A DNA stretch of 64,000 bases from assembly GCF_002979515.1 (NCBI RefSeq), contig NZ_PCPA01000006.1, positions 1-64,000 on the forward strand, in the 5' to 3' direction. Numbering within the stretch: position 1 is the first letter of the stretch; every line of letters starts with the position of its first letter. Shown in pieces: positions 17,775 through 25,392 of this stretch. Under the pieces are notes generated by a model. It ran no database searches, had not been told where the DNA came from, and saw nothing but the letters and a program-made list of their open reading frames with translations. The stretch is from Microbacterium sp. MYb54. GTDB lineage: Bacteria > Actinomycetota > Actinomycetes > Actinomycetales > Microbacteriaceae. A program made the translations under genes and the position numbers.

Positions 17775-17817
17775 GAACAGCACCGGGCGGCGGGGACTCC
17801 GCCGCCCGGTCCTGTTC
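17775..17817 (-). terminator. Terminator of rtcB, overlapping its stop codon
   Basis: A 12-bp perfect GC stem (17782-17793 with 17799-17810, 5-base loop) extended by GAACAG/CTGTTC beyond a C-C mismatch. The outer arm reaches the rtcB stop at 17816-17818. No T-run. Confidence 0.65.
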
Positions 17818-18985
17818 AATCGCCCTTCACGTTGACGAGCTGCCGCAGCGTGTGCCGGATCGACACGAGGCTCGCGGCATCCGCCATCACCTGGTCGATC
17901 GGCTTGTACGCCTGCGGGATCTCGTCGATGAAGGCAGCGGTGTCACGGAACTCGATGCCCGTCATCGCCTCCCGCAGCTCATCGTGCGTGAAGGTCCGTC
18001 GCGCCGCCGACCGGGAGTACTCCCGTCCGGCGCCGTGAGGTGAGGAGTTCAGCGACTGCGGGTCGCCGAGTCCCTCCACCACGTACGAGGCGGTTCCCAT
18101 CGATCCGGGGATGAGCCCCGGCCGACCGGCATCCGCCTGGATGGCGCCCTTCCGCGACACCCACACCTGCTTGCCGTAGTGCTTCTCCGATTCGGTGAAG
18201 TTGTGGTGGCAGTTGATGCGCTCCTGCTCGTCGACAGTGCTGCCGAGGAACTCGGACACCTGACGGATCACCCGATCCATCATCTCCTCCCGGTTCAGCA
18301 GGGCGAAGTGCTGGGCCCACCGCAGCTCCCGGATGTACCGGGTGAATTCCGGTGTGCCCTCGACCAGGTACGCCAGGTCGGGGTCGGGGAGGTCGATCCA
18401 CCACTGCTTGCATAGCCGCTGCGCGACCGAGATGTGCTTCATGGCGATCTTGTTGCCGACTCCTCGCGAGCCCGAGTGCAGGAACAGCCAGACCCGGTCG
18501 AGCTCGTCGACCGACACCTCGATGAAGTGGTTGCCCGAGCCGAGCGTGCCCAGCTGAAGGCGCCAGTTCCCGGCGTACTGCGCTGGGTCGAAGCCGTTCT
18601 TCTCGGCGAGTGCTTCGAGCTCAGCGATGCGCGGCTCGGCGGTCGCGACGACCTTGTTGTTGTACCGACCGGCCGACAGCGGGATGGCGCGCTCGATCTG
18701 CTCCCGGAGCTCAGCGAGGTCGCGACCTTCGAGGTCGCTCCTCGTGAACCGGGTGCGGACGGCGATCATGCCGCAGCCGATGTCGACGCCGACGGCCGCG
18801 GGGATGATCGCGCCGAGCGTCGGGATGACCGAGCCGACCGTCGCCCCCTTGCCGAGATGTGCATCCGGCATCAGCGCCAGGTGCGGGTGGATGAACGGCA
18901 TGCGGGCCGTGGTGTACGCCTGAGCGAGTGTCTTCTCGTCGATCAGCGATGCCCACGACAGCAGCCGTGTGGAGAGCCTCTCCAT
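17816..18985 (-). CDS. rtcB: RtcB-type RNA ligase
   Basis: 389-residue GTP-dependent RNA ligase that joins 2',3'-cyclic phosphate or 3'-phosphate ends to 5'-OH ends, repairing cleaved tRNA or rRNA. Catalytic signatures are visible: VDIGCGM (Mn site), LGSGNHFIEV, HSGSRGVGN and the NCHHNF motif near the guanylated His. Start ATG 18985 has AAGGAAAGGAAT upstream; the longer frame from 19090 would read through the upstream terminator. It is preceded by a self-contained 32-codon gene with its own promoter and terminator. No obvious promoter lies between that terminator and rtcB, so expression may depend on read-through (inference). Confidence 0.93.
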   Translation of the reverse strand: MERLSTRLLSWASLIDEKTLAQAYTTARMPFIHPHLALMPDAHLGKGATVGSVIPTLGAIIPAAVGVDIGCGMIAVRTRFTRSDLEGRDLAELREQIERAIPLSAGRYNNKVVATAEPRIAELEALAEKNGFDPAQYAGNWRLQLGTLGSGNHFIEVSVDELDRVWLFLHSGSRGVGNKIAMKHISVAQRLCKQWWIDLPDPDLAYLVEGTPEFTRYIRELRWAQHFALLNREEMMDRVIRQVSEFLGSTVDEQERINCHHNFTESEKHYGKQVWVSRKGAIQADAGRPGLIPGSMGTASYVVEGLGDPQSLNSSPHGAGREYSRSAARRTFTHDELREAMTGIEFRDTAAFIDEIPQAYKPIDQVMADAASLVSIRHTLRQLVNVKGD

Positions 18986-19040
18986 GATTCCTTTCCTTGT
19001 GGTGGTGTCCAGCCACAGGTCAGGGGAGTCTCCAACGGAA

Positions 19041-19070
19041 AACGCCCCGGACCTGTCGGTACGGGGCGTT
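19041..19070 (-). terminator. Intrinsic terminator between the 32-codon ORF and rtcB
   Basis: On the minus strand AACGCCCCG pairs with CGGGGCGTT around a 12-base loop and is followed by a T-run (GTTTTCC). It starts 16 bases after the small ORF's stop. Confidence 0.8.
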
Positions 19071-19086
19071 GCGAGAGCGGATGCTG

Positions 19087-19185
19087 TCACACGGCGCGTG
19101 CCGGAGGGTACGACTCGTAGCGGTCATTGCGCTTCTGCTGAAGCTGCAACACCGCTGCGATGGGAAGGTTCCGCTGCGCGGTCAT
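19087..19185 (-). CDS. 32-residue small protein or leader peptide upstream of rtcB
   Basis: A 33-codon frame (start MTAQRNLPIAAV, end YPPARAV, stop TGA at 19089-19087) with GAGGAG 7 bases before its ATG. It has a near-consensus promoter upstream (TTGACT-18-TAGGGT, 19234-19263) and an intrinsic terminator just downstream (19041-19070), making a complete tiny transcription unit. It contains LQLQQKR and NDRYESYPP with relatively rare codons (CTT twice, TTG, AAT). No family recognised. It could be a stable small protein, an sRNA with a coding part, or a leader peptide controlling read-through into rtcB. Confidence 0.6.
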   Translation of the reverse strand: MTAQRNLPIAAVLQLQQKRNDRYESYPPARAV

Positions 19186-19233
19186 CCGTCGACTCCTCGG
19201 CTGGTGTGCTGCGCCGATCGGCACAGCTTTGCA

Positions 19234-19263
19234 ACCCTAGGGGGCGACACGCCCGGGAGTCAA
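19234..19263 (-). promoter_or_regulatory. Promoter of the 32-codon ORF
   Basis: Minus strand: -35 TTGACT (19258-19263), 18-bp spacer, -10 TAGGGT (19234-19239). It overlaps the stop-codon region of the upstream VOC gene by a few bases. Confidence 0.6.
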
Positions 19264-19664
19264 GCCGTCTCGCGGGGCGGGTTGTACATGAACTCGACCC
19301 GGATGCCGTCAGTGTCCTCGACGAACGAGGCGTAGTAGCGCTCCGAGTAGCGCGGGTACTCCTTGGGGTCGCGGACAGCTGTCCACCCGGCCTCGACCGC
19401 GACCGCGTGCAGGTGCTCGACCTGCTCGCGTGTGGGCACCGCGAAGGCGATGTGCTGCCAGCCGATGCGACCGTGACGGTGCGGGGCGGAGTCCTCATCC
19501 CAGGTGTAGAGGATGATCTCGGTCTCGTCGCCGTTGTTCCACGAGATCGAATGGTCGTTCGCGCCACCGCTCCGATACCCGAGAGCGGTGAGGACAGGGT
19601 GAAACTGCGCCCGTCCGCGCTCGAGGTCGTCGACGGTGATGCCCAGGTGGTCGAGAAGAGCCAT
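19260..19664 (-). CDS. VOC-family (glyoxalase-like) protein
   Basis: 134-residue glyoxalase-fold protein: MALLDHLGITVDDLERGRAQF opening, WQHIAFAVPTREQV in the middle, VEFMYNPP at the end. The metal positions (H6, H73, E128) look intact, so a dioxygenase, lyase or isomerase activity is possible. Start ATG 19664 is supported by AAGACT 6 bases upstream. Monocistronic between MOSC (divergent) and the rtcB unit. Substrate unknown. Confidence 0.83.
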   Translation of the reverse strand: MALLDHLGITVDDLERGRAQFHPVLTALGYRSGGANDHSISWNNGDETEIILYTWDEDSAPHRHGRIGWQHIAFAVPTREQVEHLHAVAVEAGWTAVRDPKEYPRYSERYYASFVEDTDGIRVEFMYNPPRETA

Positions 19665-19670
19665 GCACCG

Positions 19671-19676
19671 AGTCTT
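19671..19676 (-). promoter_or_regulatory. -10 box of VOC gene, leaderless type
   Basis: AAGACT on the minus strand, 6 bases before ATG 19664; no Shine-Dalgarno. Confidence 0.4.
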
Positions 19677-19748
19677 CCAGCAACGGCCGACGTCGCACTA
19701 GTGCGGGGCGATGAAGGCGGGCTGGTCGAGAGCCCAGATGTCTCGTGG

Positions 19749-19754
19749 AACGAT
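19749..19754 (+). promoter_or_regulatory. -10 box of MOSC gene, leaderless type
   Basis: AACGAT, then 6 bases, then ATG 19761. Weaker match to TANNNT. Confidence 0.35.
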
Positions 19755-19760
19755 TGAGGT

Positions 19761-20300
19761 ATGGCTCCTCGGGTTGTCGCTGTTCATTCCAACGCCTCGC
19801 ACACCTTCAGCAAGTTGGCACGTGAGTCGATCACGCTCCTCGAGGGGCTCGGTGTCGAAGGGGACGCGCACTGCGGTGCGACAGTGCAGCACCGCTCACG
19901 GGTAGCCGCCGACCCGTCACAGCCGAACCTGCGACAGGTGCACCTGATCCATGAAGAGCTGTTCGACGAGCTGCGCGAGAGAGGTCACAGCGTCGTACCC
20001 GGTCAACTCGGCGAGAACATCACCACTCGGGACATCGACTTGCTGTCACTTCCCGTCGGCGCTCGACTGTACTTCGGCGATGCGGTGGTGACGATCGCAG
20101 GCCTGCGCAACCCATGCCAGCAGATCAACGATTTTCAATCTGGCCTGCTCAAGCAACTGGTCAAGACCGATGATGAGGGCCGAGTCGTCAGACTTGCCGG
20201 GGTCATGGGTATCGTCTCCCGCGGCGGACACGTGACCGCCGGAGACGCGGTCGAGGTCGAGCTGCCGCCGACACCGCACTTTCCACTCACGCGCGTCTGA
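19761..20300 (+). CDS. MOSC domain protein
   Basis: 179 residues covering one MOSC domain (GLGVEGDAHCG near residues 29-39, PGQLGENITT near 81-90, and the sulfur-binding Cys in GLRNPCQQI). MOSC proteins carry or transfer sulfur, often with molybdenum cofactor, and can reduce N-hydroxylated compounds. It lacks the N-terminal MOSC_N domain and any ferredoxin part, so it would need partners. Monocistronic, ending in a hairpin shared with the convergent SIP gene. Substrate unknown. Confidence 0.85.
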   Translation: MAPRVVAVHSNASHTFSKLARESITLLEGLGVEGDAHCGATVQHRSRVAADPSQPNLRQVHLIHEELFDELRERGHSVVPGQLGENITTRDIDLLSLPVGARLYFGDAVVTIAGLRNPCQQINDFQSGLLKQLVKTDDEGRVVRLAGVMGIVSRGGHVTAGDAVEVELPPTPHFPLTRV

Positions 20301-20420
20301 ACGTGGCCCAACGGGGTGGCGGCAGGTGCAGGCAACGGCTTCTGGCGGCGGTGTGCCATTTGCTCGTCGTGTTCGGGGAACAGTAGACCGAGCGCAGCCC
20401 GGGCTCAGTCAGATATCCCG

Positions 20421-20455
20421 GTGCGGCACGCTTCCCCTCTGCGGGTGCGCCGCAC
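20421..20455. terminator. Possible bidirectional terminator between MOSC and SIP genes
   Basis: GTGCGGC (20421-20427) pairs with GCCGCAC (20449-20455), with partial pairing of the loop bases. It lies between convergent genes and has no clear T-run. Confidence 0.4.
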
Positions 20456-20476
20456 AAACCGAGTAGCAATCAGGCA

Positions 20477-21244
20477 CTAGTGCGGGGCGTGGTATTCGGC
20501 TTCGCCACGCTTCCAGTAGCCCTTCACGACCGCGTTCGCAGTGTCGACGCCCCATCGCTCGAGCAGTGCTCGGCCCGGCTTGACGATCGACTGCTCGGCG
20601 GCGATGAAGACGAACGGGTCGGCCCCGACGGTGTCCTCGGCGCTCAGTCCTTCAAGGAATGCGATGAGGGCGGAGCCGGAGGGAGCCTCGCCGCGATGCA
20701 GCCACTCGACGTCCACCGGAGTCTCGATCTCGAACTCGCGCCCCTGGTTCACGGTCTCGATCACGATGCGGGCGGGGATGCCGTCGGGGATGAGTGCCGC
20801 GAAGCGGCGGATCGCGGGGATGGCCGTCTCGTCGCCGACCAGTAGCCAAGACCCGGGCTCGCCCACCAGCACCGCTGATCCGCGAGGGCCGCCGACGCCG
20901 ATCGTGGATCCGAGGGGAGCGGTCGCCGCCCAAGGGGCCGCGACGCCCTGGTCTCCGTGCACCGCGAACTCGACATCGAGCCAGTCCTCACCCCAGGCGA
21001 GCGGGGTGTACTCACGGCTCGGCGAGGCGCGCAGCTCCTCGACCGAGTTCGTGGGGCCTGCGGGGAAGAACAGACGCATGTGGTCGTCGGAGCCGAGGGA
21101 ATCGAAGCCGGCGAGGTCGGAGCCTGTCAGGCGCACGCGTACGAAGTCCGGGGCCAGCCATTCGCGGGCGCTCAGTGTGACATTGCGGAAGCGCAGCTCG
21201 AGGCCGCGACGCTCGATCGAGAAACCGGATTTCGTATCGCTCAT
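20477..21244 (-). CDS. Siderophore-interacting protein (SIP-type FAD ferric reductase)
   Basis: 255-residue SIP-family flavoprotein that reduces ferric siderophores to release iron in the cytoplasm. The FAD-binding part includes SREYTPLAW near residues 76-84, with GPRGSAVL and VGDETAIPAI for the pyridine-nucleotide half and the C-terminal KGYWKRGEAEYH. Start ATG 21244. A TAGCCT box lies 6 bases upstream, inside the DtxR-type box, so iron repression would block both promoter and start. It diverges from the siderophore ABC operon it serves. Confidence 0.92.
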   Translation of the reverse strand: MSDTKSGFSIERRGLELRFRNVTLSAREWLAPDFVRVRLTGSDLAGFDSLGSDDHMRLFFPAGPTNSVEELRASPSREYTPLAWGEDWLDVEFAVHGDQGVAAPWAATAPLGSTIGVGGPRGSAVLVGEPGSWLLVGDETAIPAIRRFAALIPDGIPARIVIETVNQGREFEIETPVDVEWLHRGEAPSGSALIAFLEGLSAEDTVGADPFVFIAAEQSIVKPGRALLERWGVDTANAVVKGYWKRGEAEYHAPH

Positions 21245-21262
21245 GAAGTAAGGCTAACCTAA
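21244..21262. promoter_or_regulatory. DtxR/IdeR-type iron box over the SIP promoter and start codon
   Basis: TGAAGTAAGGCTAACCTAA matches 16 of 19 positions of the iron-box consensus TTAGGTTAGSCTAACCTAA. It covers the SIP -10 box (TAGCCT, 21251-21256, minus strand) and touches the SIP start codon. It also lies 85 bases before the binding-protein gene, so it may repress both directions under iron-replete conditions. Confidence 0.75.
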
Positions 21263-21273
21263 ATGTAGCGAGG

Positions 21274-21292
21274 GAAGGTCACCCTAACTTCG
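21274..21292. promoter_or_regulatory. Possible second, degenerate iron box
   Basis: GAAGGTCACCCTAACTTCG matches about 12 of 19 consensus positions. It lies between the strong box and the binding-protein gene and may extend repression toward the ABC operon. Confidence 0.35.
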
Positions 21293-21346
21293 CCGTTCCC
21301 GCACCCGCAGCGTGTGCACACAGCCCCGCAGAACAGGAGTCTCTCC

Positions 21347-22342
21347 ATGTCCGTGCCCAGAACCCTCACCGCCACGAGCGTCGCTCTCGTCGGCCTCCTC
21401 GCCCTCGCCGGCTGCGCGTCCGGCAGCACGGCTGAACCGGAGAAGACCGAACCCGCAGCAGCATCCGTCACGATCGAGGACAACACCGGCACGCACGAGA
21501 TCGCGACCCCTCCGACATCTGTCGTCGCCCTCGACAACCGCACGTTCCAGACGCTCTCCGACTGGGGCGTCGAGCTCTCGGCCGGCGCCGTGGCGCTCAT
21601 GCCGGAGACCGTGTCGTACGTGAAGGATGACGCGATCGTCGACATCGGGCTCCACAGCGAGCCCGACCTCGAAGCAGTGGTCGCCGTGGAGCCGGACCTC
21701 ATCATCAGCGGCCAGCGGTTCACACAGCACAACACCGCGATCGCCGACCTCGTGCCGGACGCCACGATCATCGACCTCGAGCCGCGCGATGGCGAGCCCT
21801 TCGATGACGAGCTCAAGCGTCAGGTCACCGTGCTCGGCGAGATCTTCGGCAAGCAGGATGAGGCGAAGAAGCTCGTCGACGACTTCGATGCCGCCGTCGA
21901 GCGCGCCAAGGCAGCGTACGACGACGCCGACACCGTCATGGCCGTGAACACCTCGGGCGGAGCCATCGGCTACCTCGCGCCGACCGTCGGACGCTCGCTC
22001 GGCCCGATCTACGACATTCTCGGCCTCACCCCGGCGCTCGAGGTAGACGAAGCGACCGACGACCACCAGGGTGACGACATCTCGGTCGAGGCGATCGCGG
22101 CCTCGAACCCCGACTGGGTCCTGGTGCTCGACCGCGACGCCGTGTTCGCCGCCGATACCCCCGACTACGTGCAGGCAGCCGAGATCCTCGAGAACTCCGA
22201 GGCGCTGGCCGGTGTCACCGCCGTGAAGGAGAAGCAGATCGTCTACATGCCCACCGACACCTACCTGAACGAAAGCATTCAGACGTACACGACGTTCCTC
22301 AACGACTTCGCCGACGCCCTCGAGACGAGCGCGAAGAACTGA
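21347..22342 (+). CDS. Siderophore ABC transporter substrate-binding lipoprotein
   Basis: 331-residue type III (FecB/CeuE/FatB/YclQ-like) binding protein. It has a lipoprotein signal with lipobox LALAGC, lipidated Cys near residue 24, so it is anchored on the outside of the membrane. The body shows the helical-backbone binding fold (VVALDNRTFQTLSDWGV, ISGQRFTQHN). The resemblance to FatB/YclQ hints at a petrobactin-like catecholate ligand (inference). Start ATG 21347 has AGGAG 7 bases upstream. First gene of the iron ABC operon; a stable hairpin follows it. Confidence 0.9.
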   Translation: MSVPRTLTATSVALVGLLALAGCASGSTAEPEKTEPAAASVTIEDNTGTHEIATPPTSVVALDNRTFQTLSDWGVELSAGAVALMPETVSYVKDDAIVDIGLHSEPDLEAVVAVEPDLIISGQRFTQHNTAIADLVPDATIIDLEPRDGEPFDDELKRQVTVLGEIFGKQDEAKKLVDDFDAAVERAKAAYDDADTVMAVNTSGGAIGYLAPTVGRSLGPIYDILGLTPALEVDEATDDHQGDDISVEAIAASNPDWVLVLDRDAVFAADTPDYVQAAEILENSEALAGVTAVKEKQIVYMPTDTYLNESIQTYTTFLNDFADALETSAKN

Positions 22343-22347
22343 CATCG

Positions 22348-22382
22348 TGCGGCGGCATCCGGATGATCCGGGTGCCGCCGCA
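22348..22382 (+). other. Intercistronic hairpin after the binding-protein gene
   Basis: TGCGGCGGCA (22348-22357) pairs with TGCCGCCGCA (22373-22382); a T-G wobble and CCGG/CCGG extend it to about 15 bp with a 5-base loop. With no T-run it is more likely a 3'-end stabiliser or partial attenuator, giving more binding protein than permease. Confidence 0.65.
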
Positions 22383-22390
22383 TCGCCATC

Positions 22391-23377
22391 ATGGTCTCCA
22401 CCGACATCACCCAGCCGCCCCGCTACGCCGGGCGGCTCTTCGACGTGAAACTGCTCATCGGCGTGCTCGTCGTCGCCGCGCTGCTCGTGATCTCGCTCTT
22501 CACGGGTGTGTACGACGTCACCGGGGCGGAAGACGGCGCGCAGATGTTCCAGATCACGCGCATCCCCCGCACGATCGCGCTCGTGCTCGCCGGCGCCTCG
22601 ATGGCGATGGCCGGTCTCGTGATGCAGTTGCTCACCCAGAACCGCTTCGTCGAGCCGACCACCACCGGCACCACCGAGTGGGCGGGGCTCGGGCTGCTCC
22701 TGGTCATGATCCTCGTGCCGCAGCCGTCGCTCCCTCTGCGGATGGCGGGCGCCGTGGTCGCGGCCTTCATCGGCACGATGGTGTTCTTCGCGTTCCTCCG
22801 CCGCGTCGCCCTCAAATCGTCGCTCATCGTGCCGATCGTCGGGATCATGCTCGGGGCAGTGGTCGGTGCGCTGTCGACATACCTCGCCCTGGCCACCAAC
22901 TCGCTGCAGATCCTGGGGGTCTGGTTCGCCGGCAGCTTCACATCGGTCATGCGTGGTCAGTACGAGATGCTCTGGATCGTGGCGCTCATCGGCGTGATCG
23001 TCTTCGTCGTCGCCGACCGACTGACGATCGCAGGACTGGGGGAGGAGATCGCCACCAACGTCGGCGTGAACTACAACCGCATCATCCTGCTGGGTACAGT
23101 GCTCATCGCCGTCACCACGGGAGTCGTGACGGTGGTCGTCGGAAACCTCCCGTTCCTCGGGTTGATCGTGCCGAACATCGTCTCGATGGTGCGCGGCGAC
23201 GATCTGCGCAGCAACCTGCCGTGGGTGTGCCTGCTCGGCATCGCGATCGTCACCGTCTGCGACATCATCGGCCGAACGATCATCATGCCGTTCGAGGTGC
23301 CGGTGTCGCTGATCCTCGGGGTCGTCGGCGCCGTGGTGTTCGTGCTCCTCCTGCTCAGGCAGCGTCGACGTGGCTAG
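22391..23377 (+). CDS. FecCD-family iron-siderophore ABC permease, subunit 1
   Basis: 328-residue polytopic permease of the BtuCD/FecCD type with about 9-10 membrane helices. The family's RIPRTIALVLAGASMAMAGLV region is near residues 57-77 and the ATPase-contacting GNLPFLGLIVPNIV near 252-265. It would pair with the second permease to form the channel. Start ATG 22391 is the first good candidate after the hairpin. Overlaps the next gene's GTG by 8 bases. Confidence 0.9.
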   Translation: MVSTDITQPPRYAGRLFDVKLLIGVLVVAALLVISLFTGVYDVTGAEDGAQMFQITRIPRTIALVLAGASMAMAGLVMQLLTQNRFVEPTTTGTTEWAGLGLLLVMILVPQPSLPLRMAGAVVAAFIGTMVFFAFLRRVALKSSLIVPIVGIMLGAVVGALSTYLALATNSLQILGVWFAGSFTSVMRGQYEMLWIVALIGVIVFVVADRLTIAGLGEEIATNVGVNYNRIILLGTVLIAVTTGVVTVVVGNLPFLGLIVPNIVSMVRGDDLRSNLPWVCLLGIAIVTVCDIIGRTIIMPFEVPVSLILGVVGAVVFVLLLLRQRRRG

Positions 23378-24410
23378 CGGGGTGAGCGGCGTGGAAGTTC
23401 CGGTTTCGACACGATCCGCGGGGGCGTTCACGACCCCGCGTGCGCGTCGGCGCTACTTCGTCGTGCTCGGCATCCTCGTCGTCCTCTCCGCCGTCTCCGG
23501 CTTCGGCCTGTTGGCGTGGGCGAATCCGATGCCGGTCGGCTCGACGGGGTTCTGGCGCATCGCTCGGCACCGCGCGACCGATGTCACCGTGATGGCGCTC
23601 GTCGCCGTCGCCCAGGCCGTCGCCACGGTGAGCTTTCAGACCGTCACCAACAACCGCATCATCACGCCGTCGATCATGGGCTTCGAATCGCTGTACCGGG
23701 TCGTGCAGACCTCGACCGTGTACCTGTTCGGGGTCGCCGGAATCGTGGCGATCCAGGGCATCGGACAGTTCGCGATCCAGGTGGCGATCATGGTCGCCCT
23801 CGCGGTGGCGCTGTACGGGTGGCTGCTCTCGGGGCGCTACGGCAACCTGCAGATCATGCTCCTGGTGGGCATCGTGATCGGCGGCGGTCTCGGCGCGATC
23901 GCCACATTCATGCAGCGTCTGCTCACACCCAGTGAGTTCGATGTGCTCGCCGCGCGTCTGTTCGGCAACGTCTCGAACGCCGACCCCTCCTACCTGCCGC
24001 TGGCGATCCCGCTCGTGGTGGCGGCATCCGCGCTGCTGTGGCTGCGCTCCCGGAGACTCAACCTGATGGCGCTCGGTCCCGATGCCGCCCGCTCGCTCGG
24101 CGTCGATCACCGTAGGGAGCTGTTCATCGTGCTGTTCCTGGTCGCCGTGCTGATGGCGACTTCGACGGCGCTGGTGGGACCGATGACGTTCCTCGGCTTC
24201 CTGGTGGCGACACTCGCGTACCAGTTCGCCGACACGTACGACCACCGGCTGATCTTCCCCGTCGCGGTGCTCACCGCCTTCACGATCCTCGCCGGTGCGT
24301 ACTTCGTGATGAAGAACGTGTTCTACGCGCAGGGCATGGTGTCGATCCTGATCGAGCTCGTCGGCGGCACCGTGTTCCTCATCGTCATCCTCAGAAAGGG
24401 CAGGCTGTGA
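23370..24410 (+). CDS. FecCD-family iron-siderophore ABC permease, subunit 2
   Basis: 346-residue permease, partner of the upstream subunit. Includes the family-typical NNRIITPSIMGFESLYRV stretch and GPMTFLGFLVATLAYQ near the C-terminus. GTG 23370 overlaps the upstream gene; GTG 23382 is an alternative start. A frame of about 20 soluble residues precedes the first membrane helix. Overlaps the ATPase start (GTGA). Confidence 0.9.
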   Translation: MASGVSGVEVPVSTRSAGAFTTPRARRRYFVVLGILVVLSAVSGFGLLAWANPMPVGSTGFWRIARHRATDVTVMALVAVAQAVATVSFQTVTNNRIITPSIMGFESLYRVVQTSTVYLFGVAGIVAIQGIGQFAIQVAIMVALAVALYGWLLSGRYGNLQIMLLVGIVIGGGLGAIATFMQRLLTPSEFDVLAARLFGNVSNADPSYLPLAIPLVVAASALLWLRSRRLNLMALGPDAARSLGVDHRRELFIVLFLVAVLMATSTALVGPMTFLGFLVATLAYQFADTYDHRLIFPVAVLTAFTILAGAYFVMKNVFYAQGMVSILIELVGGTVFLIVILRKGRL

Positions 24411-25162
24411 TCGCACTCGAAGGCGTTCGTCGGGACTACAGCATCGAGGTCGCGATCGGCCCGGTCGACCTCGAGATACCCGCCGGCGGGATCACCGCGC
24501 TGATCGGTCCGAACGGCGCGGGCAAGTCCACGCTGCTCACGATGATCGGCCGCCTGAGCGGGATGGATGCCGGTGCCATCGAGATCGCGGGACTCGACGT
24601 GGCCTCGACCAAGTCGAAGGATCTGGCGAAGGTCGTGTCCATCCTTCGCCAGGAGAACCACTTCGTCACCCGGCTCACCGTGCGCCAGCTCGTCGGCTTC
24701 GGGCGCTTCCCGCATTCGAAGGGCAGGCTGAACAGGTCCGACGAGGAGATCATCAGTCGGGCGATCGACTTCCTCGAGCTCGGCGCCTTGGAGAGCCGTT
24801 ATCTGGACGAGCTCTCCGGCGGGCAGCGCCAGCGCGCGTATGTCGCCATGGTGCTCGCTCAGGACACCGAGTTCGTGCTGCTCGACGAGCCGCTGAACAA
24901 CCTCGACATGCGGCACGCCGTGCAGATGATGAAGCACCTGCGGCGGGCAGCGGAAGAGCTCGGACGGACGATCGTCATCGTGCTGCACGACATCAATTTC
25001 GCAGGTCACTACGCCGACCACATCTGCGCCATGAAAGACGGTGCGGTGGTGGAGTTCGGGACGCCCGCCGCGATCATGACCGACGATGTGCTCACGCGGG
25101 TGTTCGAGACCCCGGTGCGCGTCGTCGACGGGCCGTCGGGGCCGCTCGCCGTCTACTACTGA
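24407..25162 (+). CDS. Iron-siderophore ABC transporter ATP-binding protein
   Basis: 251-residue ATPase. Walker A GPNGAGKST (residues 36-44), Q-loop in ILRQENHF, signature LSGGQRQRA near 141-149, Walker B FVLLDEPLNNLD and the switch His in VLHDINFA. The FecE/YclP type fits the two FecCD permeases. GTG 24407 overlaps the permease stop. End of the iron operon. Confidence 0.93.
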   Translation: MIALEGVRRDYSIEVAIGPVDLEIPAGGITALIGPNGAGKSTLLTMIGRLSGMDAGAIEIAGLDVASTKSKDLAKVVSILRQENHFVTRLTVRQLVGFGRFPHSKGRLNRSDEEIISRAIDFLELGALESRYLDELSGGQRQRAYVAMVLAQDTEFVLLDEPLNNLDMRHAVQMMKHLRRAAEELGRTIVIVLHDINFAGHYADHICAMKDGAVVEFGTPAAIMTDDVLTRVFETPVRVVDGPSGPLAVYY

Positions 25163-25174
25163 GGGAGTCTTCGC

Positions 25175-25372
25175 TCAGAGCTCGATGCCGTGGTCTTCGT
25201 CGTTCACGCCGGCGTTGTTGCCGCGGCGCGATTCGTAGCCGAGGAACCAGCCCAGCCACACGATCGCGGCGAGGAGCACGCCGAGCCAGACGTTCTGGAA
25301 GATCAGTCCGACAACGACGCCGACGATCAGCAGGCCGACGGTGACGAAGATACGCAGTGCGGTACGGGACAT
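25175..25372 (-). CDS. Small two-helix membrane protein
   Basis: 65 residues, two adjacent hydrophobic segments (about 6-24 and 28-46) and a short charged tail. No named family recognised. Start ATG 25372 (MSRTALRIF) picked because the hydrophobic region begins right after it; the longer frame has an Arg/Pro-rich shadow-like N-terminus. It is convergent with the iron operon. Function unknown. Confidence 0.65.
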   Translation of the reverse strand: MSRTALRIFVTVGLLIVGVVVGLIFQNVWLGVLLAAIVWLGWFLGYESRRGNNAGVNDEDHGIEL

Positions 25373-25392
25373 GGCCCCCAGCATAGGCCGCG

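Noticed and set aside
21284..23431. 715-codon open frame on the minus strand
   Set aside because: Antisense to the siderophore-binding protein and permease genes; H/D/E/R repeats from codon-position bias.
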